Below are positions 54,533 to 62,731 of a DNA stretch of 64,000 nt, piece by piece. Origin of the DNA: JAWKZG01 sp041396125 (lineage in GTDB: Bacteria > Pseudomonadota > Gammaproteobacteria > Competibacterales > Competibacteraceae); assembly GCA_041396125.1 (NCBI GenBank), contig JAWKZG010000010.1:62001-126000 (forward strand). The letters run 5' to 3'. The translations under genes and the position numbers were made by a program. Each line of letters begins with the position of its first letter. The first letter of the stretch is position 1. The notes below the pieces were generated by a model that did no database searches, had not been told where the DNA came from, and saw nothing but the letters and a program-made list of their open reading frames with translations.

Positions 54533-55345
54533 TCAACCCAGCAGTTTTTTTACCTCGCTACCGGATGCGGTTGTTGCCGTCCAGGTAAACGTGCCCTGCG
54601 CTATCATTTCCTGACCCGCCTTGAGAAGCGGGGCTACTGCGGCCCAGTTCAGCGCGCCACCAATGCTGATTCGTTTGGCGCCGGCGGCTGCGAATTCAGT
54701 TACGCTGGCGTCCGGAATAAAAGGTGCCAGCACATTAAACGGCGCGTTTATGGCGGATGTGACCTGCCGCAGCTGCCGGGAACGAATACCGGGTGCATAC
54801 AGGACGTTGGCCCCGGCTGCTTCAAATGCCTGCAATCGTTTGATCGTGTCGTCCAGATCGTCAACACCCCGCAGCAGGTTTTCGCTGGCCCTGGCGGTGA
54901 GCTGGAACGGCATTTTCAGCGTTGCCACGGCTTCAACCGCTGCCTGTACGCGCTCTACGGCCAGGGTGAAATCATATAAGCGGTGGCTGTCGCGGCTGAA
55001 ATCTTCAATGGAGCAGCCGGCGATTCCCGTACTGGCTACTTTCAGTAAATTGCCTGCAACTGTCTCGGGATCGTCCGCAAATCCGTTTTCAAAATCGGCA
55101 TTGATCGGGATGGTTGTGTTTTGGGCCAGTGCGGAACAATGGGTCAGTTTTTCTTCCAGCGTCACTTCGCCATCAGCCCGACCGAGGGTGTAGGCCAGGC
55201 CTGAACTGGTTGTCGCCAGGGCTTTGAATCCCATACCCTGCAATACCTTGGCAGAGCCAATATCCCAGGGATTAGGAATAAGAAAAGCGCCGGGCTGTTG
55301 GTGCAATTGAGCAAATGTTTCACATTTCAATTTCTGGACGGCCAT
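54533..55345 (-). CDS. PEP mutase/isocitrate lyase family protein
   Basis: 270 residues from the ATG at 55345, preferred over a TTG at 55363 because AAAGGA lies just upstream. FLIPNPWDIGSAKVLQGMGF, ATTSSGLAYTLGRADGE, INADFENGFADDPETV (metal-binding Asp), GCSIEDFSRD and LTARASENLL. The family includes oxaloacetate hydrolases, 2-methylisocitrate lyases and PEP mutases; this subgroup lacks the KKCGH motif of true isocitrate lyase. May cleave a C-C bond downstream in the acid pathway. Convergent with the operon before it. Confidence 0.92.
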   Translation of the reverse strand: MAVQKLKCETFAQLHQQPGAFLIPNPWDIGSAKVLQGMGFKALATTSSGLAYTLGRADGEVTLEEKLTHCSALAQNTTIPINADFENGFADDPETVAGNLLKVASTGIAGCSIEDFSRDSHRLYDFTLAVERVQAAVEAVATLKMPFQLTARASENLLRGVDDLDDTIKRLQAFEAAGANVLYAPGIRSRQLRQVTSAINAPFNVLAPFIPDASVTEFAAAGAKRISIGGALNWAAVAPLLKAGQEMIAQGTFTWTATTASGSEVKKLLG

Positions 55346-55439
55346 CGGGAATCCTTTTGGCAATTGGATTAATAAAAAATAATAGTAAATTAATTCAACT
55401 ATAATAATCAGGAAAAACCAACCAAAGGGATAATTTATT

Positions 55440-55910
55440 ATGTTATTAAATCGCTTCTCCGTATTACCCGTATTGCTGCTCAGTTTGCTGTGTTTCAGTC
55501 CGCTCAGCCTGGCGCAACAACAGAAAGATCCAATTGATTTGGCTAAAGAAACGCCGGATGGCAGTCTGGTTTTCAGCGCCGAATCGGTTCAGTTGATTAT
55601 TGGTGGCAGCAGGGGCGAAGGTGTACTGACCTATAAAGGTAAAGACTATCCGTTCAAATTTAAAGGCGCATCCGCAGGCGCTGCGCTGGGTCTCGCCAAA
55701 TCGGTTGGCAGCGGTAATGTTTACCGGCTTAAAAATATTGAAGATTTTCCAGGTGTATTCACGAATGCCAGCACGGGAATTACCGTGGGTGCGGGTGTCG
55801 GCACGGCCGTTTTGCAAAACAATAATGGCGTGGTACTGCACGTCAAGCAAAAATCAAAAGGAGGTTCTATTAACCTCTCCGCTGGTGGTGTGGACGTCAG
55901 TTTTGAATAA
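55440..55910 (+). CDS. Exported protein of unknown function (DUF1134/EipA-like)
   Basis: 156 residues with a signal peptide to about residue 25 (LLLSLLCFSPLSLAQQ). The mature part is glycine-rich and beta-like: VFSAESVQLIIGGSRGEGVL, TYKGKDYPFKFKGASAGAAL, GSGNVYRLKNIEDFPGVF, ending NLSAGGVDVSF. This resembles the EipA/DUF1134 envelope proteins, but I am not sure of the family. Single gene, convergent with cytochrome P460. Confidence 0.75.
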   Translation: MLLNRFSVLPVLLLSLLCFSPLSLAQQQKDPIDLAKETPDGSLVFSAESVQLIIGGSRGEGVLTYKGKDYPFKFKGASAGAALGLAKSVGSGNVYRLKNIEDFPGVFTNASTGITVGAGVGTAVLQNNNGVVLHVKQKSKGGSINLSAGGVDVSFE

Positions 55911-55938
55911 TTGCCGCAGCGCTTAGAAGCGTTTGGCG

Positions 55939-55968
55939 CATGTCCCTCGTTCAGCAACGGGGGACATG
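55939..55968. terminator. Strong hairpin between convergent genes
   Basis: CATGTCCCTCGTT (55939-55951), loop CAGC, AACGGGGGACATG (55956-55968): a 13-pair stem with one G-U pair. Between the EipA-like gene and the convergent P460 gene; likely a two-way terminator or barrier though without a T run. Confidence 0.6.
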
Positions 55969-55981
55969 GTCTGATTCTGCG

Positions 55982-56488
55982 CTATTGCAGATGTTCGTAG
56001 GAGAAAGTATGCCGGCTTTCGACTAAGGGCGCATGGCAGGCCCGGCAGCTGTTGAGGTCTTTCGCGGCTGCTGTACCGTCCGGCTTGAAAGCAGCGAAAT
56101 CCCAATCATCATTTTTCAGTCCTTCCGCAAAGCGTTCACCCCATCCCGCCTGTTTTTCCATCACAGCCACGAGGGCAAATTTGTCAATAATGCGCCGCCC
56201 GAGCTGGCTTTCGATGATGTTGCCGTCCTGGTCCGTTTTCGCTTTGTAGATTTCACCTACCAGAATTGATCCATTCGGGAATTCACCCGTTTCGCGCACG
56301 CCTTTAAGTGCAATATCATTCGCATACAAACGGATAATCTGATCCGGATTCTGCGTTCGATCAAGGTTCAGATAATTCGTGAACGTAGCTTTATAATCGG
56401 CTGGAAATTGAATGGGTGAGTCTTCCGCCGATGCGGTGTAAACATTCAGAATACAGCTCAGGGCAATCAGGGTTGTTGCGCGTATCAT
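55982..56488 (-). CDS. Cytochrome P460 family protein
   Basis: 168 residues with a very strong ribosome site (GGAGGAG). Signal peptide to about residue 21. The C-terminal haem motif is CRACH (CxxCH), and IQFPADYKATFTNYLNLDRT, GSILVGEIYKAKTDQDGNII, MEKQAGWGERF belong to the P460/cytochrome c'-beta group. These periplasmic haem proteins oxidise hydroxylamine or bind NO. Lies 89 bp downstream of an Rrf2 regulator on the same strand, so control by that regulator is likely. Confidence 0.94.
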   Translation of the reverse strand: MIRATTLIALSCILNVYTASAEDSPIQFPADYKATFTNYLNLDRTQNPDQIIRLYANDIALKGVRETGEFPNGSILVGEIYKAKTDQDGNIIESQLGRRIIDKFALVAVMEKQAGWGERFAEGLKNDDWDFAAFKPDGTAAAKDLNSCRACHAPLVESRHTFSYEHLQ

Positions 56489-56577
56489 CTTGGTATCTCC
56501 TCCAGAGTGGGATTACATCGCCAAACGTATTGCTATCCTCGTCGTTAATGGCTGCTGCGAAATCTTCACCTTATTCG

Positions 56578-57051
56578 CTACAGCGCTTCAGGTGGCGCAT
56601 CCTTGCAGGTCAGGGTATCTGCTGAAAACAATCCGAAAATCTGTTTGAGTGACTCGGGCTGATCAACAAGGTCGTTCAGGGTGTAGCGGTCAAGCACCCC
56701 GAGAAAAGCGTCTGCCGCTTCCTGGAAAACATCCCGTAAGCGGCACGCGGGCAACAAATGACAAGCAGGTTGATTGCAGTTAATCGGCTCAAGCGTGGGT
56801 TCGAGCTGACGGATCAGGTCGGCCAGTGTGGTTTGATAAGCCAATGGGGCCAGGCGAATACCGCCACCATGGCCACGGACGGTATCCAGATAGCCCAGCT
56901 GACCGAGTTGATGGACAATTTTAAGCATATGGCCGCGCGCCACACCGACGGCTGCGCAAACCTCATCTATCGTGGCCAGCGGGGACGATGGGCGCAGCGC
57001 AAGCCACATCAGCACGCGTAAAGCATAATCAGAGCGGCGGGTTAAACGCAT
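56578..57051 (-). CDS. Rrf2 family regulator (NsrR-like)
   Basis: 157 residues. The winged helix starts MRLTRRSDYALRVLMWLALR; VGVARGHMLKIVHQLGQLGY and GHGGGIRLA follow. Three Cys in CNQPACHLLPAC fit the [Fe-S] ligands of Rrf2 proteins, with spacing near that of NsrR, the NO sensor. The next gene is cytochrome P460, an NO-binding type. AAGATTGCATATTTT at 57124-57138 resembles half of an NsrR site; weak evidence. Confidence 0.9.
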   Translation of the reverse strand: MRLTRRSDYALRVLMWLALRPSSPLATIDEVCAAVGVARGHMLKIVHQLGQLGYLDTVRGHGGGIRLAPLAYQTTLADLIRQLEPTLEPINCNQPACHLLPACRLRDVFQEAADAFLGVLDRYTLNDLVDQPESLKQIFGLFSADTLTCKDAPPEAL

Positions 57052-57145
57052 GATTCACCCTGCATGATCAAAGACGGTGGATAAAGTTACCAATAAAATC
57101 TATCTTTGATTTAGCGACTTGTCAAGATTGCATATTTTCGGATAC

Positions 57146-57412
57146 ATGAGCTATAACACTGGTTTGCACGCGAGTGAAGAACGCTTTCGGGCCACGTTGG
57201 AGCAGGCGGCGGTCGGCATTGCCCATGTGGCGCGAGATGGCCGGTTTCTGCGCATCAATCGAAAATTTTGCGACATTGTGGGTTATTTGCAAGAGCAATT
57301 GCTGCAGCACACTTTTCAGGACATTACCCATCCGGATGATCTCGACGCTGATCTACAGTTTGTTCGTCAATTAATGGCCGGCGTTGACGGGCATTACTTA
57401 CAAATTCAATAA
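57146..57412 (+). pseudogene. PAS domain fragment joined to a foreign 3' end
   Basis: From the ATG at 57146 (MSYNTGLHASEERFRATLEQ) the frame is a PAS domain start: AVGIAHVARDGRFLRINRKF and ITHPDDLDADLQFVRQLMAG. It is the beginning of a sensor kinase or diguanylate cyclase. At 57399 the sequence switches to a copy of the 3' end of the beta-barrel gene at 61529 and soon stops. So the rest of the sensor protein was lost in a deletion or recombination. Confidence 0.75.
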
Positions 57413-57530
57413 TGTCGACGCAGTGCTGGGCTATCGTCATCTCGATGGGCACTGTGATGATAGTGATATAGCCGACGACTTCAATTCTAGCGGCCCTTTT
57501 CTCGACCCCAAATTCAGATCTGGATGCTGT
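57399..57530 (+). pseudogene. Shard: 3' end of a beta-barrel gene paralogous to 61529-62302
   Basis: TACAAATTCAATAATGTCGA at 57399 matches 62177 exactly, and similarity goes on to the end of that gene (to 62302) with scattered changes. In its own frame it reads YKFNNVDAVLGYRHLDGHCD then FNSSGPFLDPKFR, against YKFNNVDAVLGYRHLDWDFD at 61529-62302. A remnant of a former second copy of the gene. Confidence 0.85.
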
Positions 57531-57556
57531 TACTTAAACGCTTGCGCGGAAGAATT

Positions 57557-58390
57557 ATGTTATTAATTCCAAAACGGATTACTGTTTTTTTCTGTCCTCT
57601 GTTAGTGGCCGGTTTCGGTTTATTACCTGCCCTAAGCACAGCACAGGACGGTGTAGCCGATCTGGCCAAAGCAGCGCAAAACCCAATCGCAGCAATGATC
57701 AGTCTGCCGTTCCAGAACAACACCAATTTTAATTTTGGTCCGCTGGAAAAAAACCAGAACGTGCTCAATATCCAACCCGTTATTCCGCTGAGTTTGAATG
57801 ACAACTGGAATCTGATTACCCGCACGATTATCCCGGTGATTTCTCAACCCGCACTGACCGACGGTCAAAGCCGCAAAAACGGTATCGGTGATGTGCAGTT
57901 TTCCGCCTTTTTCTCGCCGAAACAGCCCACTGCAAGCGGATGGATCTGGGGCGCAGGAGTCGTCACCCAATTCGACACGGCGACGGATGATCGGCTAGGG
58001 CAGGGCAAGTGGGGGCTGGGACCAACAGCCGTATTACTGCGTACCAGCGGGCCTTGGGTTTATGGTGGGTTAATCAATAATATCTGGGATATCGGCGGGG
58101 ACGATGACCGGCCCGATCTCAATCAACTGCTGATCCAGCCTTTTGTGAACTACAATTTTCCGTCCAGTCCCGGACGTTACCTCACCTTTGCCCCGGTTAT
58201 CACCGCCAACTGGGAAGCGGACAGCGACGAGCGCTGGACTGTGCCTTTGGGGCTGGGTATCGGCCAAATACTGAAACTCGGCAAGCAGCCAGTCAACATT
58301 CAGGCATCTGCCTATTACAACGTCGAAGCACCTGACAATGGGGCCGACTGGCAGCTCCGGCTGCAGGCCCAGTTTCTGTTTCCGAAATAG
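57557..58390 (+). CDS. Outer-membrane beta-barrel protein of the neuromedin U-annotated family
   Basis: 277 residues from the ATG at 57557; signal peptide to about residue 26 (LLVAGFGLLPALSTAQ). Mature part of amphipathic strands: LAKAAQNPIAAMISLPFQNN, LNIQPVIPLSLNDNWNLITR, IGDVQFSAFFSPKQP and a last strand ending QFLFPK with a terminal aromatic-type end. Databases often label this family neuromedin U by mistake; it is a porin-like barrel of unknown cargo. Next to a sulfatase gene, so it may import the sulfatase products. Confidence 0.85.
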   Translation: MLLIPKRITVFFCPLLVAGFGLLPALSTAQDGVADLAKAAQNPIAAMISLPFQNNTNFNFGPLEKNQNVLNIQPVIPLSLNDNWNLITRTIIPVISQPALTDGQSRKNGIGDVQFSAFFSPKQPTASGWIWGAGVVTQFDTATDDRLGQGKWGLGPTAVLLRTSGPWVYGGLINNIWDIGGDDDRPDLNQLLIQPFVNYNFPSSPGRYLTFAPVITANWEADSDERWTVPLGLGIGQILKLGKQPVNIQASAYYNVEAPDNGADWQLRLQAQFLFPK

Positions 58391-58491
58391 GTGGCTAAGA
58401 AAGGATATTGTTTGCTGGACGTAAATATTATAGGGGATGCGACAACACATCGTCGGGGCCAGGCGGGATAAGGCAAAATTTCAGATATACC

Positions 58492-58541
58492 TGCATGTTG
58501 CCTAACGATGGAGCTAGTATTGGGGAAATATTACGGCTCAA
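58492..58541 (+). pseudogene. Shard of a sulfatase gene
   Basis: TGTTGCCTAACGATG followed by GTATTGG and ATATTACGGCTCAAT: a 50-bp imperfect copy of sulfatase positions 59285-59334 (the codons for MLPNDVASIGEILRLN). Too short to code; a remnant of a second sulfatase gene. Confidence 0.8.
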
Positions 58542-58579
58542 TTCTCTCTAATAAGGAAAAAGGAAATTTGTTTTTCTGT

Positions 58580-58643
58580 CCAAAACAGATTACTGTTTTT
58601 TCTGGCCACTGTTAGTGGCCGGTATCGGATTATTCCCTGCCTT
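58580..58643 (+). pseudogene. Shard of the barrel gene start
   Basis: CCAAAACAGATTACTGTTTT, then CTGTTAGTGGCCGGT and CCCTGCCTTA, an imperfect copy of 57569-57634, the signal-peptide codons of the barrel gene. One base is lost in the T run, so it is frame-broken. Confidence 0.82.
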
Positions 58644-58696
58644 AATACATAACACAGATAGGTTTTCTACATTTTTCTGCACCTTAGCATTGCTGG

Positions 58697-58716
58697 ATTC
58701 TCGCCTGCGCGGGAAT
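58697..58716. repeat. dRS3-like inverted repeat, copy 5
   Basis: ATTCTCGCCTGCGCGGGAAT, one arm mismatch from ATTCCC-N8-GGGAAT. Between shards and the sulfatase. Confidence 0.75.
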
Positions 58717-58830
58717 GACAGACTGTGTACAGAACTGCTGGCTGTGAACGATGCAAGTTCATGCATTTTATATATTAGAACTACGGTGTGTCTGATGAAA
58801 GTGAAAAAATTTTCACCAAAGGTTTATACA

Positions 58831-61200
58831 ATGATTACGAAATCTAACTCTATACGGATTCTGATTGGGCTGCTGGTGACCGGTATTGGCACCACGACAG
58901 TGGTTGCAGAAGACGCGCCAGTCAAAGCGCAGGTCGATCGCACGGAACTGCCAATTAAAGCCCCCTGGTATCCTCCCATCACGGTTCTGGATGCACGCGA
59001 TGTCAAGGCACCGCCGGTATTCGAGGTAACCGCGCCGAAAGACGCGCCTAACGTGGTGGTTATTCTGCTGGATGACCTTGGTTTCGGTGGCACTAGTGCT
59101 GCTGGTGGTGTCATCGAAACGCCTCATTTTGACAAGCTTGCCAGTCAAGGTCTGCTGTACAACCAGTTTCACACTACGGCCTTATGTTCGCCAACCCGGC
59201 AGGCGCTTAAGACGGGCCGAAACCACCACTCAGCTAATCAGGCTAAAATTGCTGAAGTAGCGACATCTTTCCCGGGCGCTACTGGCATGTTGCCTAACGA
59301 TGTGGCCAGTATTGGTGAGATATTACGGCTCAATGGTTATAGTACTGCGGCCTTCGGCAAATGGCATGAGACCGCGGTGTGGGAGATCAGTCCTTCCGGC
59401 CCGTTTACGCGCTGGCCTAACTATCAAGGTTTTGACGAGTTTTACGGGTTCCTGGGTGGTGAGACCAATCAGTGGGCACCTGCCGTGTACCATAATCTGA
59501 ATCGGGTCGAAACGCCGGATGATCCGGGTTACCATTTCATGAACGATATGGCCACTCGGTCTATTGAGTGGATGCGTTTCCAGCAGGCACTCACCCCGGA
59601 CAAGCCCTTCTTTGTCTACTTTGCGCCGGGCGCGGTACATGCTCCGCACCATGTTCCCAAGTCTTATATCGATAAACAGAAAGGCCGCTTCGACGAAGGC
59701 TGGGATGTGATTCGCGAGCGAATTTTCGAACAGCAGAAAAAACTGGGCGTTATCCCGCCGGATACCAAGCTGGCAGCAAAGCCCGAAGATATTAAGGACT
59801 GGCGAGACTTGTCGGATAAAGAGAAGAAACTCTTTGCCCGTCAGGCCGAGGTTTTCGCAGCCTATCTCGACATGGCTGACCATGAAACAGGCCGGGTTAT
59901 CCAGGCGATCGAGGATATGGGAGAACTCGATAACACACTGATTTTTTATATCGCTGGCGACAATGGCACCAGTGCAGAAGGCGTCATGAACGGGCTTTAC
60001 AACGAAATGACGTACTTCAATAACGAGCCCGAAGGCTCAGACGTTGATTTTATGTTGCAGCACTATGACAACTGGGGCGATCCAAGCACCTATCCGCACA
60101 TGGCGGCAGGCTGGGCTGTTGCCTTCGATGCCCCGTTTACATGGACCAAGCAGGTGGCCTCCAATTACGGCGGAACCCGTAATGCTATGGTTACTCACTG
60201 GCCAAACCGGATTAAAGCCAAAGGAGAGCTGCGCAGCCAGTGGCACCACGTGATCGACGTTGTACCCACTATTCTGGAAGCCGCCGGTCTGCCACAGCCC
60301 CGGATTGTTAACGGCACGCCGCAGCGTCCGATTGAAGGGGTGAGCATGCTTTACTCCTGGGACTATCCGAAGGCTCCGGGTCGACACCAGATTCAGTACT
60401 TTGAGATGTTTGGCAACCGGGGCATTTACTTCGACGGTTGGTTCGCCGGGACTGTTCACATCAAACCCTGGGGCAAAGTGGAGAACCGTTTCCCCGAGGA
60501 TATCTGGGAGCTTTACCACGTGAGGGAGGATTTCAGTATGTCTACCAACCTGGCTGAAAAACACCCGGAAATCCTTGCCAAGCTGCAAGAAGTTTTTATC
60601 AGCGAAGCAGTCAAATACAATGTTTTGCCTCTAGATGACCGGCGGCAGGAGCTGTTCAACCCCCAACTGGCCGGACGGCCTGATCTGATGTTCGGTCGCG
60701 ACAGCCTGACGCTGTACGAGGGCATGCACGGTTTGCTCGAAAACGACTTCATTAACATCAAGAACACGTCGTTTGAAATCATCGCCGATGTTGAAAGCGG
60801 GAAGCAACCGGTAAACGGTGTCATTGTTGCTCAGGGCGGGCGCTTCGGCGGCTGGAGTCTGTACGTTAAGGACGGTACGCCAATCTTTATGTACAACTAT
60901 TTGGGAATTGACCGGCCTGCCGCTACCGCTAATGCCAAGCTACCCACAGGCAAGGCGACGGTTAAAGTGGACTTCGTCTACGACGGCGGCAAGCCGGGCG
61001 CGGGAGGCACGGCTACGCTTTCTATTAATGGCGACTCGGTGGGTTCGGTCAAGATTGCACGGACTGAGTTTGCGATTTTCTCAGCTGACGAAACGGCCGG
61101 GGTAGGTGTGGACGCTGAAACGACCGTGTCCGAGGACTATGACCGCGCCGGCAGCAGGTTCACCGGCAAGATCAATAAGGTGACGATCAACCTGAAGTAA
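58831..61200 (+). CDS. Type I sulfatase (arylsulfatase), exported
   Basis: 789 residues from the ATG at 58831 (MITKSNSIRILIGLLVTGIG, a signal peptide ending near VVAEDA); upstream starts at 58615 and 58795 lie in a shard or lack a leader. Metal residues VVVILLDDLGFGG; the formylglycine motif CSPTR (Cys119 to Arg123) followed by TGRNHH; AFGKWHE and IAGDNGTSAEG as in PF00884. The chain is long, with a C-terminal beta domain like that of large arylsulfatases. It removes sulfate from organic esters in the periplasm. Needs a formylglycine maturation system from elsewhere. Confidence 0.95.
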   Translation: MITKSNSIRILIGLLVTGIGTTTVVAEDAPVKAQVDRTELPIKAPWYPPITVLDARDVKAPPVFEVTAPKDAPNVVVILLDDLGFGGTSAAGGVIETPHFDKLASQGLLYNQFHTTALCSPTRQALKTGRNHHSANQAKIAEVATSFPGATGMLPNDVASIGEILRLNGYSTAAFGKWHETAVWEISPSGPFTRWPNYQGFDEFYGFLGGETNQWAPAVYHNLNRVETPDDPGYHFMNDMATRSIEWMRFQQALTPDKPFFVYFAPGAVHAPHHVPKSYIDKQKGRFDEGWDVIRERIFEQQKKLGVIPPDTKLAAKPEDIKDWRDLSDKEKKLFARQAEVFAAYLDMADHETGRVIQAIEDMGELDNTLIFYIAGDNGTSAEGVMNGLYNEMTYFNNEPEGSDVDFMLQHYDNWGDPSTYPHMAAGWAVAFDAPFTWTKQVASNYGGTRNAMVTHWPNRIKAKGELRSQWHHVIDVVPTILEAAGLPQPRIVNGTPQRPIEGVSMLYSWDYPKAPGRHQIQYFEMFGNRGIYFDGWFAGTVHIKPWGKVENRFPEDIWELYHVREDFSMSTNLAEKHPEILAKLQEVFISEAVKYNVLPLDDRRQELFNPQLAGRPDLMFGRDSLTLYEGMHGLLENDFINIKNTSFEIIADVESGKQPVNGVIVAQGGRFGGWSLYVKDGTPIFMYNYLGIDRPAATANAKLPTGKATVKVDFVYDGGKPGAGGTATLSINGDSVGSVKIARTEFAIFSADETAGVGVDAETTVSEDYDRAGSRFTGKINKVTINLK

Positions 61201-61528
61201 ATAAAACGTAATAGATATTCGTTAAGCCCATTGTCGGCATTCTGCAGCCAACAAGGCAACTAACCGATGCCGACAGGGGCGACGATACCGTATTCACACA
61301 CCAGACCCCGAAATTACAGTTTTGACCCACTATCAAGAAATTTAGAGCTCACTCATTATGCTTCATAGCATAACGTATGAACTCGATTGAATCGCGTAGC
61401 TGTTGAAATATAAGACTCTGAATGCTTAATAAAAATGTCATTCATTGGGTGGCGATTGCGGCTGGAAGAACCAAGCGCGCATAAGTGAGCGCTGGTGTTA
61501 GAAAAAAAGATTAATTGGAGCACTATTA
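61201..61528. other. Gap with hairpin and insertion-sequence end
   Basis: 328 bp with no gene. TGTCGGCAT (61232-61240) pairs with ATGCCGACA (61266-61274) over a 25-base loop, a possible terminator of the sulfatase. AAATTACAGTTTTGACCCAC at 61311 onward is an inverted copy of the sequence at 62385-62408. Confidence 0.6.
61311..61334 (-). repeat. Inverted copy of an insertion-sequence end (left)
   Basis: The reverse complement, GATAGTGGGTCAAAACTGTA then ATT, matches GGTAATGGGTCAAACCTGTA at 62385 in 20 of 23 positions. As the other copy lies at the C-terminus of an IS1-family transposase remnant, both are probably terminal repeats. Confidence 0.6.
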
Positions 61529-62302
61529 ATGATCATAACTAAACGATTACAGCAATCATTCATAAGTCTCGCACTGTTAGCGCTAACAACAATTTCTGTT
61601 GCTGAAGAACCAGCTACCGGTAATGACTGGCAATGGGGGGCCAATGTCTATCTTTGGGGGGCTGGTATCAATGGGACTTCGGTCACCGGCGAGGACATCA
61701 GCATTGGTTTCGACACTATCATCAAGAACCTCGATATGTCTTTTATGGGAGGAGTTAATGCGCGCAAAGGGAAGTGGTCGTTACTGACCGACGTGATTTA
61801 TCTTTCTGTTAGCAATGACATTGAAAGTCGGGTGAGCCTACCCGAGCGGCCCGATATCCGCGTGGGCGCAGATCTGAAGCTGAAGGGTTGGATCGTTACG
61901 CCAGCTGTTGCTTATACGATGCTGGAGACTGAAGCCACCAGCGTCGATCTACTGGCAGGGGTGCGTTATCTTCGGCTCAAGGCCGATTTGAGCCTGGAGG
62001 TTGATGCCTCATTGACCTCCGGAGGTGGTGCGATTTCGGAGTCCGGCCATGTATGGGATGGCATTGTCGGCGTTCGTGGGCGACTGAATCTGGCACCGCA
62101 GTGGTATCTATCGTACCTTCTGGACGTAGGGGCTGGCGATTCAGCGCTGACCTGGCAAGCTCTGGCAGATGTCAACTACAAATTCAATAATGTCGACGCG
62201 GTTTTGGGCTATCGTCATCTCGACTGGGATTTTGATGATAGTAAGGTCTTCGACGACCTCAATTTCAGTGGTCCTTTTCTCGGTGCCAGATTCAGATTTT
62301 GA
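61529..62302 (+). CDS. Outer-membrane beta-barrel protein
   Basis: 257 residues; signal peptide to about residue 25 (SLALLALTTISVAEE). Strand pattern: WQWGANVYLWGAGINGTSV, MSFMGGVNARKGKWSLLTDV, WIVTPAVAYTMLETEATSVD, and the terminal LNFSGPFLGARFRF with C-terminal Phe, typical of proteins inserted by the Bam complex. Related to small OmpW/DUF-type barrels. Flanked by inverted copies of an insertion-sequence end. A shard of a second copy is at 57399. Confidence 0.85.
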   Translation: MIITKRLQQSFISLALLALTTISVAEEPATGNDWQWGANVYLWGAGINGTSVTGEDISIGFDTIIKNLDMSFMGGVNARKGKWSLLTDVIYLSVSNDIESRVSLPERPDIRVGADLKLKGWIVTPAVAYTMLETEATSVDLLAGVRYLRLKADLSLEVDASLTSGGGAISESGHVWDGIVGVRGRLNLAPQWYLSYLLDVGAGDSALTWQALADVNYKFNNVDAVLGYRHLDWDFDDSKVFDDLNFSGPFLGARFRF

Positions 62303-62384
62303 GGCGATCATTTGTGCTCTTGCGATGAGATTCTAGGGTTTTCATCAGGACGAGCGGCTAAGCCATGCAATTATTGAAAAATAA

Positions 62385-62408
62385 GGTAATGGGTCAAACC
62401 TGTAATTC
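62385..62408 (+). repeat. Insertion-sequence end (right)
   Basis: GGTAATGGGTCAAACCTGTA then ATTC; overlaps the end of the transposase remnant. An inverted copy lies at 61311-61334. Confidence 0.6.
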
Positions 62409-62700
62409 AGTGTGAATGTTGCTTGAATTCGGCTTTGTTGATCAACAGGCCGATGACCGTATCGTGCATCACCTCGCGCTTGGAAAAGCAGATCGTTTTA
62501 CGGGCCTGTAATAGCGGCGGATGTCGAAGGCGCTGAGGAGCGCTTTGAGTGCCGTCAACACGTGATCTTTACGTCGGCCAAACACCTACGCCAGGACGAT
62601 GTTGGTGACATGAGCCACGGCATACCACAGCCCGTGCGGGTTAGTACGACCACTTGATGTCTTGATGTCGGCGAGCAGGTAGGGCAGGTGATTTTTTGGT
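62407..62700 (-). pseudogene. IS1-family transposase remnant
   Basis: On the minus strand the frame reads TNPHGLWYAVAHVTNIVLA, a stop, VFGRRKDHVLTALKALLSAF, DIRRYY, then after a jump KTICFSKREVMHDTVIGLLI and NKAEFKQHSH to a TGA at 62407. RKTICFSK-xxx-MHDxVIG is the C-terminal signature of IS1-family transposases. The middle of the catalytic domain is deleted and there is an in-frame stop, so it is dead. Confidence 0.82.
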
Positions 62701-62731
62701 AACACGTCATACCGGATATGTTTACGATAAA

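Larger units (their letters stand above)
58391..58830. other. Shard-filled gap before the sulfatase
   Basis: 440 bp with no intact gene. It contains a shard of the sulfatase gene (58492-58541), a shard of the barrel gene at 57557 (58580-58643) and a dRS3-like repeat (58697-58716). An upstream start for the sulfatase frame exists at 58615, inside the barrel shard, which I reject. Confidence 0.75.
62303..62731. other. Gap holding an IS1-family remnant
   Basis: 429 bp without an intact gene; all of its recognisable content is the insertion-sequence end at 62385 and the transposase remnant at 62407-62700. Confidence 0.7.

Noticed and set aside
58615..58830. Upstream start of the sulfatase frame
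   Set aside because: It runs through a shard of another gene and a dRS3-like repeat; the signal peptide begins at 58831.
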